Notes: generated by a model from the letters alone, not told the origin. Positions 22,965-31,737 are shown, numbered from the stretch's first letter. The stretch: 64,000 nucleotides of DNA from Blautia_A ammoniilytica (GCF_025566965.1 NZ_JAOQJL010000009.1:1-64000), one strand, 5' to 3'. Made by a program: numbers and translations.

Positions 22965-23621
22965 ATGGGACAGAAAGTTAACCCACATGGCCTTAGAGTC
23001 GGTGTTATCAAAGATTGGGATTCAAGATGGTATGCTGAAGGCGAATTCGCAGACTATCTGGTAGAAGATTACAATATCAGATCTTTCCTGAAAAAGAAAT
23101 TATACAGCGCAGGTGTTTCCAAGATTGAGATCGAGAGAGCATCTGACAGAGTAAAGATCATCATCTATACAGCAAAACCTGGTATCGTTATCGGTAAAGG
23201 CGGAGCTGAGATCGAGAAAGTTAAAGCAGAGCTTGCTAAATACACAACAAAGAAATTAATCGTTGACATCAAAGAGGTTAAGAGACCTGACAGAGATGCT
23301 CAGTTAGTAGCAGAGAACATTGCATTACAGCTTGAGAACCGTATCTCCTTCAGACGTGCAATGAAATCTACAATGCAGAGAACTATGAAGACCGGAGCAA
23401 AAGGTATCAAAACATCCGTATCCGGACGTCTTGGCGGTGCTGATATGGCTCGTACAGAGTTCTACAGCGAAGGTACTATTCCGCTTCAGACACTTCGTGC
23501 AGATATTGATTATGGTTTTGCGGAAGCTGACACCACCTACGGAAAAGTGGGCGTAAAGGCTTGGGTTTACAACGGTGAGGTACTTCCGACTAAAGGAACT
23601 AAGGAAGGGAGCGATAAATAA
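22965..23621 (+). CDS. rpsC: 30S ribosomal protein S3
   Basis: The 218-aa protein lies at the mRNA entry channel and contributes helicase activity. The start MGQKVNPHGLRVGVIKDWDS, the KH-domain GKGGAEIEKVKAEL and the SGRLGGADMARTEFYSEG motif identify it. It follows rplV after 11 nt with AAGGAGG, and its stop overlaps the rplP start. Confidence 0.98.
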   Translation: MGQKVNPHGLRVGVIKDWDSRWYAEGEFADYLVEDYNIRSFLKKKLYSAGVSKIEIERASDRVKIIIYTAKPGIVIGKGGAEIEKVKAELAKYTTKKLIVDIKEVKRPDRDAQLVAENIALQLENRISFRRAMKSTMQRTMKTGAKGIKTSVSGRLGGADMARTEFYSEGTIPLQTLRADIDYGFAEADTTYGKVGVKAWVYNGEVLPTKGTKEGSDK

Positions 23622-24058
23622 TGTTAATGCCAAAAAGAGTAAAACGTCGTAAACAATTCCGTGGCTCCATGAGAGGCAAAGCACTTAGAGGCAACCAGAT
23701 CAATTACGGTGATTTCGGCCTTGTTGCTACAGAGCCTTGCTGGATCAGATCAAATCAGATCGAGGCAGCCCGTGTTGCTATGACTCGTTATATCAAACGT
23801 GGTGGTAAAGTTTGGATCAAGATTTTCCCAGACAAACCGGTAACAGCAAAACCGGCAGAAACTCGTATGGGTTCCGGAAAAGGTGCTCTGGAGTACTGGG
23901 TTGCAGTTGTTAAGCCAGGTCGTGTAATGTTCGAGATCGCAGGTGTATCCGAGGATATCGCTCGTGAGGCGTTGCGTCTTGCAATGCACAAGTTACCATG
24001 CAAATGTAAAATAGTTTCTCGTGCAGAGTTAGAAGGCGGTGATAACAGTGAAAATTGA
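23621..24058 (+). CDS. rplP: 50S ribosomal protein L16
   Basis: The 145-aa protein organises the A-site tRNA region of the 50S subunit. It starts MLMPKRVKRRKQFRGSMRGK and has KPVTAKPAETRMGSGKGALE with the loop near the peptidyl transferase centre. Start ATG 23621 overlaps the rpsC stop; ATG 23627 is an alternative two codons later. It overlaps rpmC by 11 nt. Confidence 0.98.
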   Translation: MLMPKRVKRRKQFRGSMRGKALRGNQINYGDFGLVATEPCWIRSNQIEAARVAMTRYIKRGGKVWIKIFPDKPVTAKPAETRMGSGKGALEYWVAVVKPGRVMFEIAGVSEDIAREALRLAMHKLPCKCKIVSRAELEGGDNSEN

Positions 24059-24257
24059 TAAATTCGTAGAAGATTTAAGAACAAAATCAGCTTCTGAATT
24101 AAATGAAGAATTAGTAGCTGCTAAGAAAGAACTTTTCAATCTGAGATTTCAGAATGCAACAAATCAATTAGACAATACCGGACGAATCAAAGAGGTTCGC
24201 AGAAATATTGCCAGAATCCAGACAGTAATCACTGAGCAGGCTAACGCTTCCAAATAG
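24048..24257 (+). CDS. rpmC: 50S ribosomal protein L29
   Basis: The 69-aa two-helix protein lies next to L23 at the tunnel exit. It reads KIDKFVEDLRTKSASELNEE, then KKELFNLRFQNATNQLDNTG and a KEVRRNIARIQTV helix. GTG 24048 fits the usual start and has AAGGCGG upstream; a GTG at 24039 is possible. It overlaps the end of rplP. Confidence 0.96.
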   Translation: MKIDKFVEDLRTKSASELNEELVAAKKELFNLRFQNATNQLDNTGRIKEVRRNIARIQTVITEQANASK

Positions 24258-24278
24258 TGAATATAGGAGGAAACAATC

Positions 24279-24533
24279 GTGGAAAGAAATCTGAGAAAAA
24301 CCCGTGTGGGTAAGGTTGTCAGCAATAAGATGGACAAGACCATTGTAGTTGCTATTGAAGACCATGTAAAACATCCTCTTTACAAAAAAATCGTGAAGAG
24401 AACATATAAATTAAAGGCTCATGATGAAAATAATGAGTGCAATATTGGTGATACCGTTAAAGTAATGGAGACCAGACCGTTGTCCAAGGACAAAAGATGG
24501 AGACTGGTTGAGATTGTAGAGAAAGTGAAATAA
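24279..24533 (+). CDS. rpsQ: 30S ribosomal protein S17
   Basis: The 84-aa OB-fold protein is a primary 16S binder. Recognised by RKTRVGKVVSNKMDKTIVVA and KAHDENNECNIGDTVKVMET. It starts with GTG behind TAGGAGGAAACAATC. It is the last gene of the S10 part; rplN follows after 14 nt. Confidence 0.98.
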   Translation: MERNLRKTRVGKVVSNKMDKTIVVAIEDHVKHPLYKKIVKRTYKLKAHDENNECNIGDTVKVMETRPLSKDKRWRLVEIVEKVK

Positions 24534-24547
24534 GGAGGAAGACCAGT

Positions 24548-24916
24548 ATGATTCAGCAGGAAACAAGACTGAAAGTTGCCGACAACACTGGTGCAAAAGA
24601 AATCCTTTGTATTCGTGTTATGGGTGGCTCTACAAGAAGATATGCAAACATTGGCGATACTATCGTTGCTACTGTCAAAGATGCAACACCAGGCGGCGTT
24701 GTTAAGAAAGGTGATGTAGTAAAGGCAGTTGTAGTTAGAACAAAGAAGGGCGCTCGTCGTAAAGATGGATCCTATATCCGTTTCGATGAAAATGCTGCCG
24801 TAATCATTAAAGACGACTTAACTCCGAGAGGAACACGTATCTTTGGACCAGTTGCCAGAGAACTTCGTGAGAAGAAATTCATGAAGATCGTTTCCTTAGC
24901 TCCGGAAGTATTATAG
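24548..24916 (+). CDS. rplN: 50S ribosomal protein L14
   Basis: The 122-aa protein forms an intersubunit bridge with 16S rRNA. MIQQETRLKVADNTGAKEIL and the C-terminal GTRIFGPVARELREKKFMKI are diagnostic. AAGGAGGAAGACC precedes the start. It opens the spc part of the super-operon without a separate promoter that I can see. Confidence 0.98.
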   Translation: MIQQETRLKVADNTGAKEILCIRVMGGSTRRYANIGDTIVATVKDATPGGVVKKGDVVKAVVVRTKKGARRKDGSYIRFDENAAVIIKDDLTPRGTRIFGPVARELREKKFMKIVSLAPEVL

Positions 24917-24927
24917 GAGGGTGCCTA

Positions 24928-25242
24928 ATGTCAGCTATGAAAATTAAAAAAGGCGATACTGTTACAGTAATCGCTGGAAAAGATAAAGGTAAAGAAGGAA
25001 AAGTTCTTGCAGTAAATGCAAAGAACAGCACAGTTCTTGTTGAGAACGTAAATGTTGTTACAAAGCATACCAAACCGTCTGCTGCAAACCAGCAGGGTGG
25101 AATCGTTACAAAGGAAGCTCCTCTTCACATCTCCAATGTTATGTTACTTGTTGATGGAAAAGCTACCAGAGTAGGTTTCCAGATGAACGGAGACAAAAAA
25201 GTTCGTGTTGCTAAAGCAACCGGTAAAGTAATTGATGATTAA
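24928..25242 (+). CDS. rplX: 50S ribosomal protein L24
   Basis: The 104-aa KOW-domain protein initiates 50S assembly. MKIKKGDTVTVIAGKDKGKE is the KOW motif, followed by VENVNVVTKHTKPSAANQQG. The start has TAGGAGGGTGCCTA upstream; a second ATG three codons later is also possible. It follows rplN after 11 nt. Confidence 0.97.
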   Translation: MSAMKIKKGDTVTVIAGKDKGKEGKVLAVNAKNSTVLVENVNVVTKHTKPSAANQQGGIVTKEAPLHISNVMLLVDGKATRVGFQMNGDKKVRVAKATGKVIDD

Positions 25243-25264
25243 TTGAGAGAGGAGGCAGACATAA

Positions 25265-25804
25265 GTGAGTAGATTAAAAGAGCTTTACAAAAATGAGATC
25301 ATGGATGCCATGACCAAAAAATTCGGATACAAAAATGTTATGGAAGTGCCAAAACTCGAGAAAATCGTCATTAACATGGGTGTTGGTGAAGCAAAAGAAA
25401 ACGCAAAACTTCTTGACGCTGCAATCGCTGATATGGAACTGATCACAGGTCAGAAAGCAATTGCAACAAAAGCTAAGAAATCCGTTGCTAACTTCAAGAT
25501 CAGAGAAGGAATGCCTATCGGATGTAAGGTTACATTAAGAGGAGAAAAGATGTATGAGTTCGCTGATCGTCTTATCAATCTTGCTCTTCCGCGTGTACGT
25601 GACTTCCGTGGTGTTAATCCTAATGCTTTCGACGGCAGAGGAAACTATGCACTGGGTATTAAAGAGCAGCTGATCTTCCCTGAGGTAGAGTATGATAAGG
25701 TTGATAAAGTAAGAGGTATGGACGTTATCTTCGTTACCACAGCTAAGACAGATGAAGAAGCCCGCGAATTACTGACATTATTCAATATGCCGTTTGCAAA
25801 GTAA
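25265..25804 (+). CDS. rplE: 50S ribosomal protein L5
   Basis: The 179-aa protein binds 5S rRNA in the central protuberance and contacts P-site tRNA. Signs are YKNVMEVPKLEKIVINMGVG, ITGQKAIATKAKKSVANFKI and LPRVRDFRGVNPNAFDGRGN. GTG 25265 is the start, behind GAGGAGGCAGACATAA. rpsN follows after 19 nt. Confidence 0.98.
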   Translation: MSRLKELYKNEIMDAMTKKFGYKNVMEVPKLEKIVINMGVGEAKENAKLLDAAIADMELITGQKAIATKAKKSVANFKIREGMPIGCKVTLRGEKMYEFADRLINLALPRVRDFRGVNPNAFDGRGNYALGIKEQLIFPEVEYDKVDKVRGMDVIFVTTAKTDEEARELLTLFNMPFAK

Positions 25805-25823
25805 TTGATAGGAGGAAAGATTC

Positions 25824-26009
25824 ATGGCTAAAACAGCAATGAAAATCAAACAGCAGCGTGGATCCAAATTCTCTACTAGAGAGTACAACCGTTGCAAAAT
25901 TTGTGGACGTCCACATGCATATTTAAGAAAATACGGAATCTGCAGAATCTGCTTCCGTGAGTTAGCTTACAAGGGTCAGATCCCGGGAGTTAAGAAAGCT
26001 AGCTGGTAG
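25824..26009 (+). CDS. rpsN: 30S ribosomal protein S14 type Z (zinc-binding)
   Basis: The 61-aa protein is the zinc form of S14: CKICGRPHAYLRKYGICRIC provides four zinc-binding cysteines. It sits in the 30S head. Its length is that of the short C-plus form. ATAGGAGGAAAGATTC precedes the start. A 192-nt gap with two near-identical hairpins separates it from rpsH. Confidence 0.98.
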   Translation: MAKTAMKIKQQRGSKFSTREYNRCKICGRPHAYLRKYGICRICFRELAYKGQIPGVKKASW

Positions 26010-26020
26010 GCTGATAGCAA

Positions 26021-26117
26021 CTTAATGAATGCAAGCCATTAGGCGCTGCATGAATTTAGTGCGAAGTCCATCCCGAATCTTAATGAATGCAGGCCATCAG
26101 GCACTGCATGAATTTAG
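26021..26117 (+). repeat. Tandem pair of near-identical 39-bp hairpin repeats between rpsN and rpsH
   Basis: Copies at 26021-26059 and 26079-26117 differ at only three of 39 positions. Each begins CTTAATGAATGCA and can fold as TGCA-x-GCC/GGC-xx-TGCA. The second copy is also enclosed by CATCCC/GGGATG. The hairpin at 22468 starts in a similar way. The remaining gap to 26201 holds no gene. Confidence 0.75.
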
Positions 26118-26201
26118 CTGAGGGATGCTGATATTTTGGTAACACGTAAATTATTAAAATATATCTAAGACATGTAAAGTCTGAATGAGGAGGAAACTTA
26201 C

Positions 26202-26603
26202 ATGACAATGAGCGATCCAATCGCAGATATGCTTACAAGAATTCGTAATGCTAATACTGCAAAACATGACACAGTAGACGTTCCGGCATCTAAAATGAAA
26301 ATTGCAATCGCAAATATTCTTTTAGATGAGGGATATATCACAAAGTATGATTTAGTTGAGGATGGAGCAAGCAAGACAATCCATATCACACTGAAATACG
26401 GTGAAGACAAAAACGAGAAGATCATTACTGGTTTAAAGAGAATCTCCAAACCAGGTCTTCGTGTGTATGCTGGTAAAGATGAGCTTCCAAAGGTTCTTGG
26501 TGGACTTGGTGTAGCAATCATCTCTACAAACAAGGGCGTTATCACAGATAAAGAAGCTCGTAAACAGCAGGTAGGCGGCGAGGTACTGGCATTCGTTTGG
26601 TAA
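26202..26603 (+). CDS. rpsH: 30S ribosomal protein S8
   Basis: The 133-aa protein organises the 16S central domain and in E. coli represses the spc operon. Recognised by MTMSDPIADMLTRIRNANTA, the DEGYITKYDLVEDG segment and GVAIISTNKGVITDKEARKQ near the end. GAGGAGGAAACTTAC precedes the start. The 98-nt gap behind it has a GAGGGGA/TCCCCTC hairpin (26655-26676 region). Confidence 0.98.
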   Translation: MTMSDPIADMLTRIRNANTAKHDTVDVPASKMKIAIANILLDEGYITKYDLVEDGASKTIHITLKYGEDKNEKIITGLKRISKPGLRVYAGKDELPKVLGGLGVAIISTNKGVITDKEARKQQVGGEVLAFVW

Positions 26604-26701
26604 GCAGGTAAGCTTACACTGATGCACACCAAAGACGCAGCACTGAAAACAGAGGGGATACAGTTTCCCCTCCGATAATCTAAGTAAGGAGGACACACAG
26701 T

Positions 26702-27241
26702 ATGTCACGAATCGGTAGACTTCCAGTTGCTATCCCGGCAGGAGTTGAGGTATCTATTGCTGAGGGTAATGTAGTAACTGTAAAGGGACCAAAAGGAACA
26801 CTTGAAAGAGCGCTTCCTACAGAAATGGAAATCAAAGTTGAAGATGGTCATGTAGTAGTAGCAAGACCAAATGATCTTAAGAAGATGAAATCCCTTCATG
26901 GATTGACCAGAAGCCTTATCCACAACATGGTAGTCGGAGTAAGCGAAGGCTATTCCAAAACACTTGAAGTAAACGGTGTTGGTTATAAAGCAGCAAAACA
27001 GGGTAAAAAGCTTGTATTAAGCCTTGGATATTCTCACCCAGTTGAAATGGAAGATCCGGATGGTATTGAGACAAAAGTTGAAGACAACAAGATCGTCGTA
27101 TCCGGTATCAGCAAAGAGAAGGTTGGACAGTTTGCGGCTGAAATCAGAGATAAGAGAAGACCTGAGCCATATAAGGGCAAAGGTATTAAGTATTCTGATG
27201 AAGTTATCAGACGTAAAGTTGGTAAGACTGGTAAGAAATAA
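26702..27241 (+). CDS. rplF: 50S ribosomal protein L6
   Basis: The 179-aa protein lies near the factor-binding site of the 50S subunit. MSRIGRLPVAIPAGVEVSIA at the start and RRPEPYKGKGIKYSDEVIRR at the end identify it. AAGGAGGACACACAGT precedes the ATG. rplR follows after 17 nt. Confidence 0.98.
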   Translation: MSRIGRLPVAIPAGVEVSIAEGNVVTVKGPKGTLERALPTEMEIKVEDGHVVVARPNDLKKMKSLHGLTRSLIHNMVVGVSEGYSKTLEVNGVGYKAAKQGKKLVLSLGYSHPVEMEDPDGIETKVEDNKIVVSGISKEKVGQFAAEIRDKRRPEPYKGKGIKYSDEVIRRKVGKTGKK

Positions 27242-27258
27242 TTAAGGAGAGTGAGAAA

Positions 27259-27627
27259 ATGATTAATAAAGCATCTAGGGCGGAAATTCGTCAGAATAAG
27301 CATAGAAGATTACGTCATCATTTAAACGGCACTGCTACGACTCCTCGTCTTGCAGTATTTCGTTCAAACAAGCATATGTATGCACAGATTATCGATGACA
27401 CTGTTGGCAAGACTTTAGTATCTGCTTCTACTCTTCAGAAAGATGTAAAAGCACAGCTTGAGAACACAGACGATGTAGCAGCTGCAGCAGCTCTTGGTAC
27501 CGTGATCGGTAAAAAGGCTTTGGAAGCTGGCATCGAAAGCGTAGTTTTTGACAGAGGCGGTTACATTTACCATGGTAAAGTAAAAGCATTGGCAGAGGCA
27601 GCAAGAGAAGCTGGACTGAAATTCTAA
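27259..27627 (+). CDS. rplR: 50S ribosomal protein L18
   Basis: The 122-aa protein binds 5S rRNA together with L5. Signs are RRLRHHLNGTATTPRLAVFR, SNKHMYAQIIDD and the C-terminal VVFDRGGYIYHGKVKALAEA. AAGGAGAGTGAGAAA precedes the start. rpsE follows after 18 nt. Confidence 0.98.
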   Translation: MINKASRAEIRQNKHRRLRHHLNGTATTPRLAVFRSNKHMYAQIIDDTVGKTLVSASTLQKDVKAQLENTDDVAAAAALGTVIGKKALEAGIESVVFDRGGYIYHGKVKALAEAAREAGLKF

Positions 27628-27645
27628 AAGGAGGAGCGAAAACAC

Positions 27646-28155
27646 ATGAAACGTAATCTTATTGATGCTAGTCAGTTAGAATTAGAAGATAAAGTAGTGT
27701 CAATCAAGCGTGTTACAAAGGTTGTTAAAGGTGGTCGTAACTTCCGTTTCACAGCTTTAGTTGTTGTCGGTGACGGCAATGGACACGTTGGCGCAGGTTT
27801 AGGAAAAGCAGCCGAGATTCCTGAAGCAATCCGCAAAGGAAAAGAGGATGCAATGAAGAAATTAGTTACAGTTGCCAGAGATGAGAATGGTTCTATTACC
27901 CATGATTTTGTAGGAAACTACGGAAGCGCACAGATGCTTCTGAAGAGAGCTCCGGAAGGTACTGGAGTTATCGCTGGTGGTCCTGCACGTGCGGTAATCG
28001 AGTTAGCAGGTATTAAAAATATCCGTACAAAATGTATGGGATCCAGAAATAAACAGAATGTTGTTCTTGCTACCATCGAAGGCTTAAGACAGTTAAAGAC
28101 TCCGGAAGAAGTTGCTAAACTTCGCGGTAAATCTGTTGATGAGATTCTGGCTTAA
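27646..28155 (+). CDS. rpsE: 30S ribosomal protein S5
   Basis: The 169-aa protein takes part in mRNA entry and decoding accuracy. LEDKVVSIKRVTKVVKGGRN, FRFTALVVVGDGNGHVGAGL and GTGVIAGGPARAVIELAGIK are diagnostic; the loop where spectinomycin-resistance changes arise (VVKGGRN) is of the usual type. AAAGGAGGAGCG precedes the start. Confidence 0.98.
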   Translation: MKRNLIDASQLELEDKVVSIKRVTKVVKGGRNFRFTALVVVGDGNGHVGAGLGKAAEIPEAIRKGKEDAMKKLVTVARDENGSITHDFVGNYGSAQMLLKRAPEGTGVIAGGPARAVIELAGIKNIRTKCMGSRNKQNVVLATIEGLRQLKTPEEVAKLRGKSVDEILA

Positions 28156-28169
28156 GGAGGAATACGAAA

Positions 28170-28352
28170 ATGGCAAACACATTAAAAGTTACATTAGTAA
28201 AATCTCCTATTGGCGCAGTTCCGAAGCACAAACTGACTGTTAAGGCTATGGGTCTTACAAAGATGCATAAAACAGTTGAGATGCCGGATAATGCTGCAAC
28301 CAGAGGAATGATTCAGCAGGTACAGCACCTGGTTAAAGTAGAAGAAGCATAA
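28170..28352 (+). CDS. rpmD: 50S ribosomal protein L30
   Basis: The 60-aa protein of the 50S subunit has the typical LKVTLVKSPIGAVPKHKLTV and the helix GLTKMHKTVEMPDNAATRGM. It follows rpsE after 14 nt with AAGGAGGAATACG. rplO begins 37 nt downstream. Confidence 0.97.
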   Translation: MANTLKVTLVKSPIGAVPKHKLTVKAMGLTKMHKTVEMPDNAATRGMIQQVQHLVKVEEA

Positions 28353-28389
28353 TAGTTAAAAGAGTTGAATACTAAAAGGAGGTGCCAAT

Positions 28390-28830
28390 ATGGAATTATC
28401 AAACTTAAGACCAGCTGATGGTTCTAAGCATAGCGATAACTTCAGAAGAGGCCGTGGACATGGTTCAGGAAACGGCAAAACAGCCGGAAAAGGCCATAAA
28501 GGACAGTTAGCACGTTCCGGACATAAGAAACCGGGATTTGAAGGTGGACAGATGCCTTTATACAGACGTCTGCCAAAGAGAGGATTCACAAACAGAAATT
28601 CTAAAGAGATTATTGCAATCAATGTTGACATTCTGAACCGTTTTGAGGATGGTGCAGAAGTAACTGTTGAGAGTTTACTTGAAAGCAGAGCAATTTCCAA
28701 AGCAGGAGATGGAGTTAAGATCCTTGGAAATGGCGAGTTGACAAAGAAACTTAATGTCAAAGTAAATGCTGTCAGCGAGACTGCAAAAGCAAAAATCGAA
28801 GCTGCTGGTGGTACCGTCGAGGTGATCTAA
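28390..28830 (+). CDS. rplO: 50S ribosomal protein L15
   Basis: The 146-aa protein is a late assembly protein with a long glycine- and arginine-rich N-terminal extension: MELSNLRPADGSKHSDNFRR, GRGHGSGNGKTAGKGHKGQL, then FEGGQMPLYRRLPKRGF. AAAGGAGGTGCC precedes the start. Its stop overlaps the secY start (TAATG). Confidence 0.98.
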   Translation: MELSNLRPADGSKHSDNFRRGRGHGSGNGKTAGKGHKGQLARSGHKKPGFEGGQMPLYRRLPKRGFTNRNSKEIIAINVDILNRFEDGAEVTVESLLESRAISKAGDGVKILGNGELTKKLNVKVNAVSETAKAKIEAAGGTVEVI

Positions 28831-30146
28831 TGTTAGAAAATCTGAAAAATATTTTCAGAGTTAAAGAAATGCGGCGTAAACTTCTCTATGTACTGTGGAT
28901 GATTCTTGTGATCCGTATTGGATCACAGCTCCCAGTACCTGGAGTTGACAGTGATTTCTTTAAGGACTGGTTTAAACAGAATACCGGCGATGCATTCAAT
29001 TTCTTTGATGCATTTACCGGTGGTTCCTTTACTCAGATGTCGATCTTTGCATTGAACATTACACCGTACATTACTTCTTCCATTATCATGCAGCTGCTTA
29101 CCATTGCCATTCCGGCATTGGAAGAGATGCAGAGAGATGGTGAAGAAGGAAGGAAAAAGATCACAGCGATCACCCGTTATGTAACGGTTGGTCTTGCTCT
29201 GTTTGAGTCAATTGCCATGGCAATCGGATTCGGACGTCAGGGTCTTATTCCGAACATGACCTTCTTCAAAGGATTTACAGTTGTTGTGTGTCTGACAGCT
29301 GGTTCAGCAATGCTTATGTGGATTGGCGAGCGTATTACTGAGAAGGGCGTTGGAAATGGTATTTCTATCGTGCTTACTGTTAATATCGTATCCCGTGTCC
29401 CAAGTGATCTGACAGTTCTGTATGAGAACTTTATCAAAGGTAAGACTATCGCAAAAGGAATGCTTGCCGGATTGATCATTGCAGCGATCATTATCGCAAT
29501 GGTTGTTTTCGTTCTGATCCTGAACGGTGCAGAGAGAAGAATTCCTGTACAGTATTCCAGGAAGATGGTTGGAAGAAAGCTTATGGGCGGACAGACGACC
29601 AATATTCCTTTGAAGGTTAATACAGCAGGTGTAATCCCTGTTATTTTTGCTTCTTCTATTATGTCCTTCCCAGGTGTGATCGCCCAGATGGCAGGAAAGG
29701 CAAATAGTACAGGTATTGGCGGTGAGATCCTTCGTGGTCTTTCTTCCAACAACTGGTGTAATCCAAGCCAGCTTCAGTATACCTGGGGACTGGTAGTGTA
29801 CATCTTACTTTGTGTATTCTTTGCATATTTCTATACTTCCATTACCTTTAATCCACTGGAAGTAGCAGACAATATCAAGAAACAGGGTGGTTTTATCCCA
29901 GGTATCAGACCTGGTAAGCCTACGTCTGATTATCTGACCAAAATCCTGAATTATATAATCTTTATTGGTGTAGTTGGCCTTATTATTGTGGCAGTTATTC
30001 CGTTCTTCTTTAACGGTGTATTTGGAGCAAATGTTTCTTTTGGTGGTACATCTATCATCATTATCGTAGGAGTTATCCTTGAAACTGTGAAACAGATCGA
30101 GTCCCAGATGCTTGTCCGCAATTACAAGGGCTTCCTGAACGAATAA
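28830..30146 (+). CDS. secY: Protein translocase subunit SecY
   Basis: The 438-aa protein with ten transmembrane helices is the channel of the Sec translocon (with SecE and SecG). It shows RIGSQLPVPGVDSDFF in the first loop, the plug region AFTGGSFTQMSIFALNITPY, the ERRIPVQYSRKMVGRKLMGG loop that contacts the ribosome and SecA, and GGFIPGIRPGKPTSDYL. It is coupled to rplO. A 98-nt gap with a hairpin leads to adk. Confidence 0.98.
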   Translation: MLENLKNIFRVKEMRRKLLYVLWMILVIRIGSQLPVPGVDSDFFKDWFKQNTGDAFNFFDAFTGGSFTQMSIFALNITPYITSSIIMQLLTIAIPALEEMQRDGEEGRKKITAITRYVTVGLALFESIAMAIGFGRQGLIPNMTFFKGFTVVVCLTAGSAMLMWIGERITEKGVGNGISIVLTVNIVSRVPSDLTVLYENFIKGKTIAKGMLAGLIIAAIIIAMVVFVLILNGAERRIPVQYSRKMVGRKLMGGQTTNIPLKVNTAGVIPVIFASSIMSFPGVIAQMAGKANSTGIGGEILRGLSSNNWCNPSQLQYTWGLVVYILLCVFFAYFYTSITFNPLEVADNIKKQGGFIPGIRPGKPTSDYLTKILNYIIFIGVVGLIIVAVIPFFFNGVFGANVSFGGTSIIIIVGVILETVKQIESQMLVRNYKGFLNE

Positions 30147-30155
30147 AGCCATGAT

Positions 30156-30187
30156 AAGGTTGCGGTGCTATTTTGCATCGCAGCCTT
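30156..30187 (+). other. Hairpin between secY and adk
   Basis: AAGGTTGCGGTGC pairs with GCATCGCAGCCTT, 13 pairs with two G-U, around a 6-nt loop. There is no T run, so it may be a partial attenuator or processing site that lowers ribosomal read-through into adk. Confidence 0.5.
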
Positions 30188-30244
30188 GCTTAAAATAAGG
30201 AAACCTATAATAATCCCATAGTAATTCCATGCAGGAGGTATTTT

Positions 30245-30889
30245 ATGAGAATCGTTATGTTAGGAGCGCCGGGAGCCGGCAAGGGTACACAGGCCAAGAA
30301 GATTGCTGCAAAATATGGTATTCCCCATATTTCTACAGGCGATATTTTCCGTGCAAACATCAAAAACGGGACGGAACTTGGCAAAAAAGCAAAAACATAT
30401 ATGGATCAGGGGCTTTTAGTACCGGACGAGCTTACATGCGACCTTGTTGTAGACAGGATCCAGCAGTCAGATGCAGAAAATGGTTATGTTCTTGATGGAT
30501 TTCCAAGAACAATTCCACAGGCAGAGTGTCTGACAAAAGCACTTGATAAACTGGGAAGCAAGATCGATTATGCAATTGATGTAGATGTTCCGGATGAAAA
30601 CATTGTAAGACGTATGGGTGGAAGACGTGCCTGCCTGAAATGCGGTGCAACTTATCATGTTGTTTATGCATCACCAAAGACAGAAGGTGTATGCGATGCA
30701 TGTGGAGAAGATCTGGTTCTTCGTGATGACGACAAGCCAGAGACTGTGCAGAAGCGTCTGAATGTGTACCATGAACAGACACAGCCACTGATTGATTATT
30801 ATACAAACCAGGGTGTTTTAAAGACAGTAGATGGAACCAGGGACCTTGAAGAGGTATTTGGGGATATCGTGACTATTCTTGGTGAATAA
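30245..30889 (+). CDS. adk: Adenylate kinase
   Basis: The 214-aa enzyme converts AMP and ATP into two ADP. P-loop GAPGAGKGTQ (residues 7-16), DGFPRTIPQAE and a zinc-type LID with four cysteines (CLKCGATYH and CDACGEDL) are present. GCAGGAGG precedes the start. It belongs to the secY-adk-map-infA part of the super-operon. Confidence 0.98.
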   Translation: MRIVMLGAPGAGKGTQAKKIAAKYGIPHISTGDIFRANIKNGTELGKKAKTYMDQGLLVPDELTCDLVVDRIQQSDAENGYVLDGFPRTIPQAECLTKALDKLGSKIDYAIDVDVPDENIVRRMGGRRACLKCGATYHVVYASPKTEGVCDACGEDLVLRDDDKPETVQKRLNVYHEQTQPLIDYYTNQGVLKTVDGTRDLEEVFGDIVTILGE

Positions 30890-30903
30890 AACGGGGAAAA
30901 CAA

Positions 30904-31659
30904 ATGTCAGTTACTATAAAAACAGAGCATGAAATCCAACTTATGAGGGAATCCGGACATCTTCTTGAAAAGGTGCATGATGGACTGATCCCTTATATTA
31001 AACCTGGAATTACAACAAAGGAACTGGATCATATCGGCGAAGAAATGATTCGTTCACTGGGATGTATTCCAAACTTTTTAAATTATGGAGGTTTTCCAGG
31101 ATCTTTCTGTATCAGCCTGAATGACGAGGTTGTTCATGGGATTCCTTCGGAGGAGAAGGTTATAAGGGATGGTGATCTGGTGAAGATCGATGCCGGATTG
31201 ATTTACAAAGGATACCATTCAGATGCAGCGCGTACCTATGCAGTGGGCGAAGTATCCCAGGAGGCAAGGCAGCTGATGGATGTGACCAGGCAGTCCTTCT
31301 TCGAGGGAATTAAGTATGCGAAAGCAGGAAATCATCTTAATGACATATCAAAGGCAATTGGGGCATATGCGGCAAAATACCATTATGGTATTGTCCGTGA
31401 CCTGGTTGGCCATGGGATTGGCACACATCTTCACGAAGATCCGCAAATCCCTAATTTCCCGCAGAAACGCAGAGGCGTTAAGCTAATACCAGGGATGACA
31501 CTTGCTATTGAGCCAATGATCAATCTGGGGCGTCCGGATGTAGTATGGCTGGATGATGAGTGGACTGTTGTAACAATGGATGGTTCTCTTTCAGCTCATT
31601 ATGAGAATACGATCCTGATCACAGATGGTGAACCGGAGATTCTGACGCTTACTAAATAA
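30904..31659 (+). CDS. map: Methionine aminopeptidase, type I
   Basis: The 251-aa metalloenzyme removes the initiator methionine from nascent proteins. The pita-bread fold is recognised by GFPGSFCISLNDEVVHGIPS, the metal ligands in KIDAGLIYKGYHSDAARTY, VGHGIGTHLHEDPQIPNF and the final glutamates in LAIEPMIN and SAHYENTILIT. It starts 14 nt after adk. A perfect 8-bp hairpin GTACCTGT/ACAGGTAC lies behind it at 31671-31697. Confidence 0.98.
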   Translation: MSVTIKTEHEIQLMRESGHLLEKVHDGLIPYIKPGITTKELDHIGEEMIRSLGCIPNFLNYGGFPGSFCISLNDEVVHGIPSEEKVIRDGDLVKIDAGLIYKGYHSDAARTYAVGEVSQEARQLMDVTRQSFFEGIKYAKAGNHLNDISKAIGAYAAKYHYGIVRDLVGHGIGTHLHEDPQIPNFPQKRRGVKLIPGMTLAIEPMINLGRPDVVWLDDEWTVVTMDGSLSAHYENTILITDGEPEILTLTK

Positions 31660-31670
31660 TTGAAATATTC

Positions 31671-31697
31671 GTACCTGTGAGGGTATTCTACAGGTAC
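31671..31697 (+). other. Hairpin between map and infA
   Basis: GTACCTGT and ACAGGTAC form a perfect 8-bp stem around 11 nt. No T run follows directly, so full termination is unlikely. Confidence 0.5.
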
Positions 31698-31737
31698 AAA
31701 TACTCGTTTTCAGATGACAGACACAGGAGGTTAATCA

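Noticed and set aside
26021..26117. Insertion-sequence ends or a miniature transposon
   Set aside because: The copies are direct, without target duplications or terminal inverted repeats around them.
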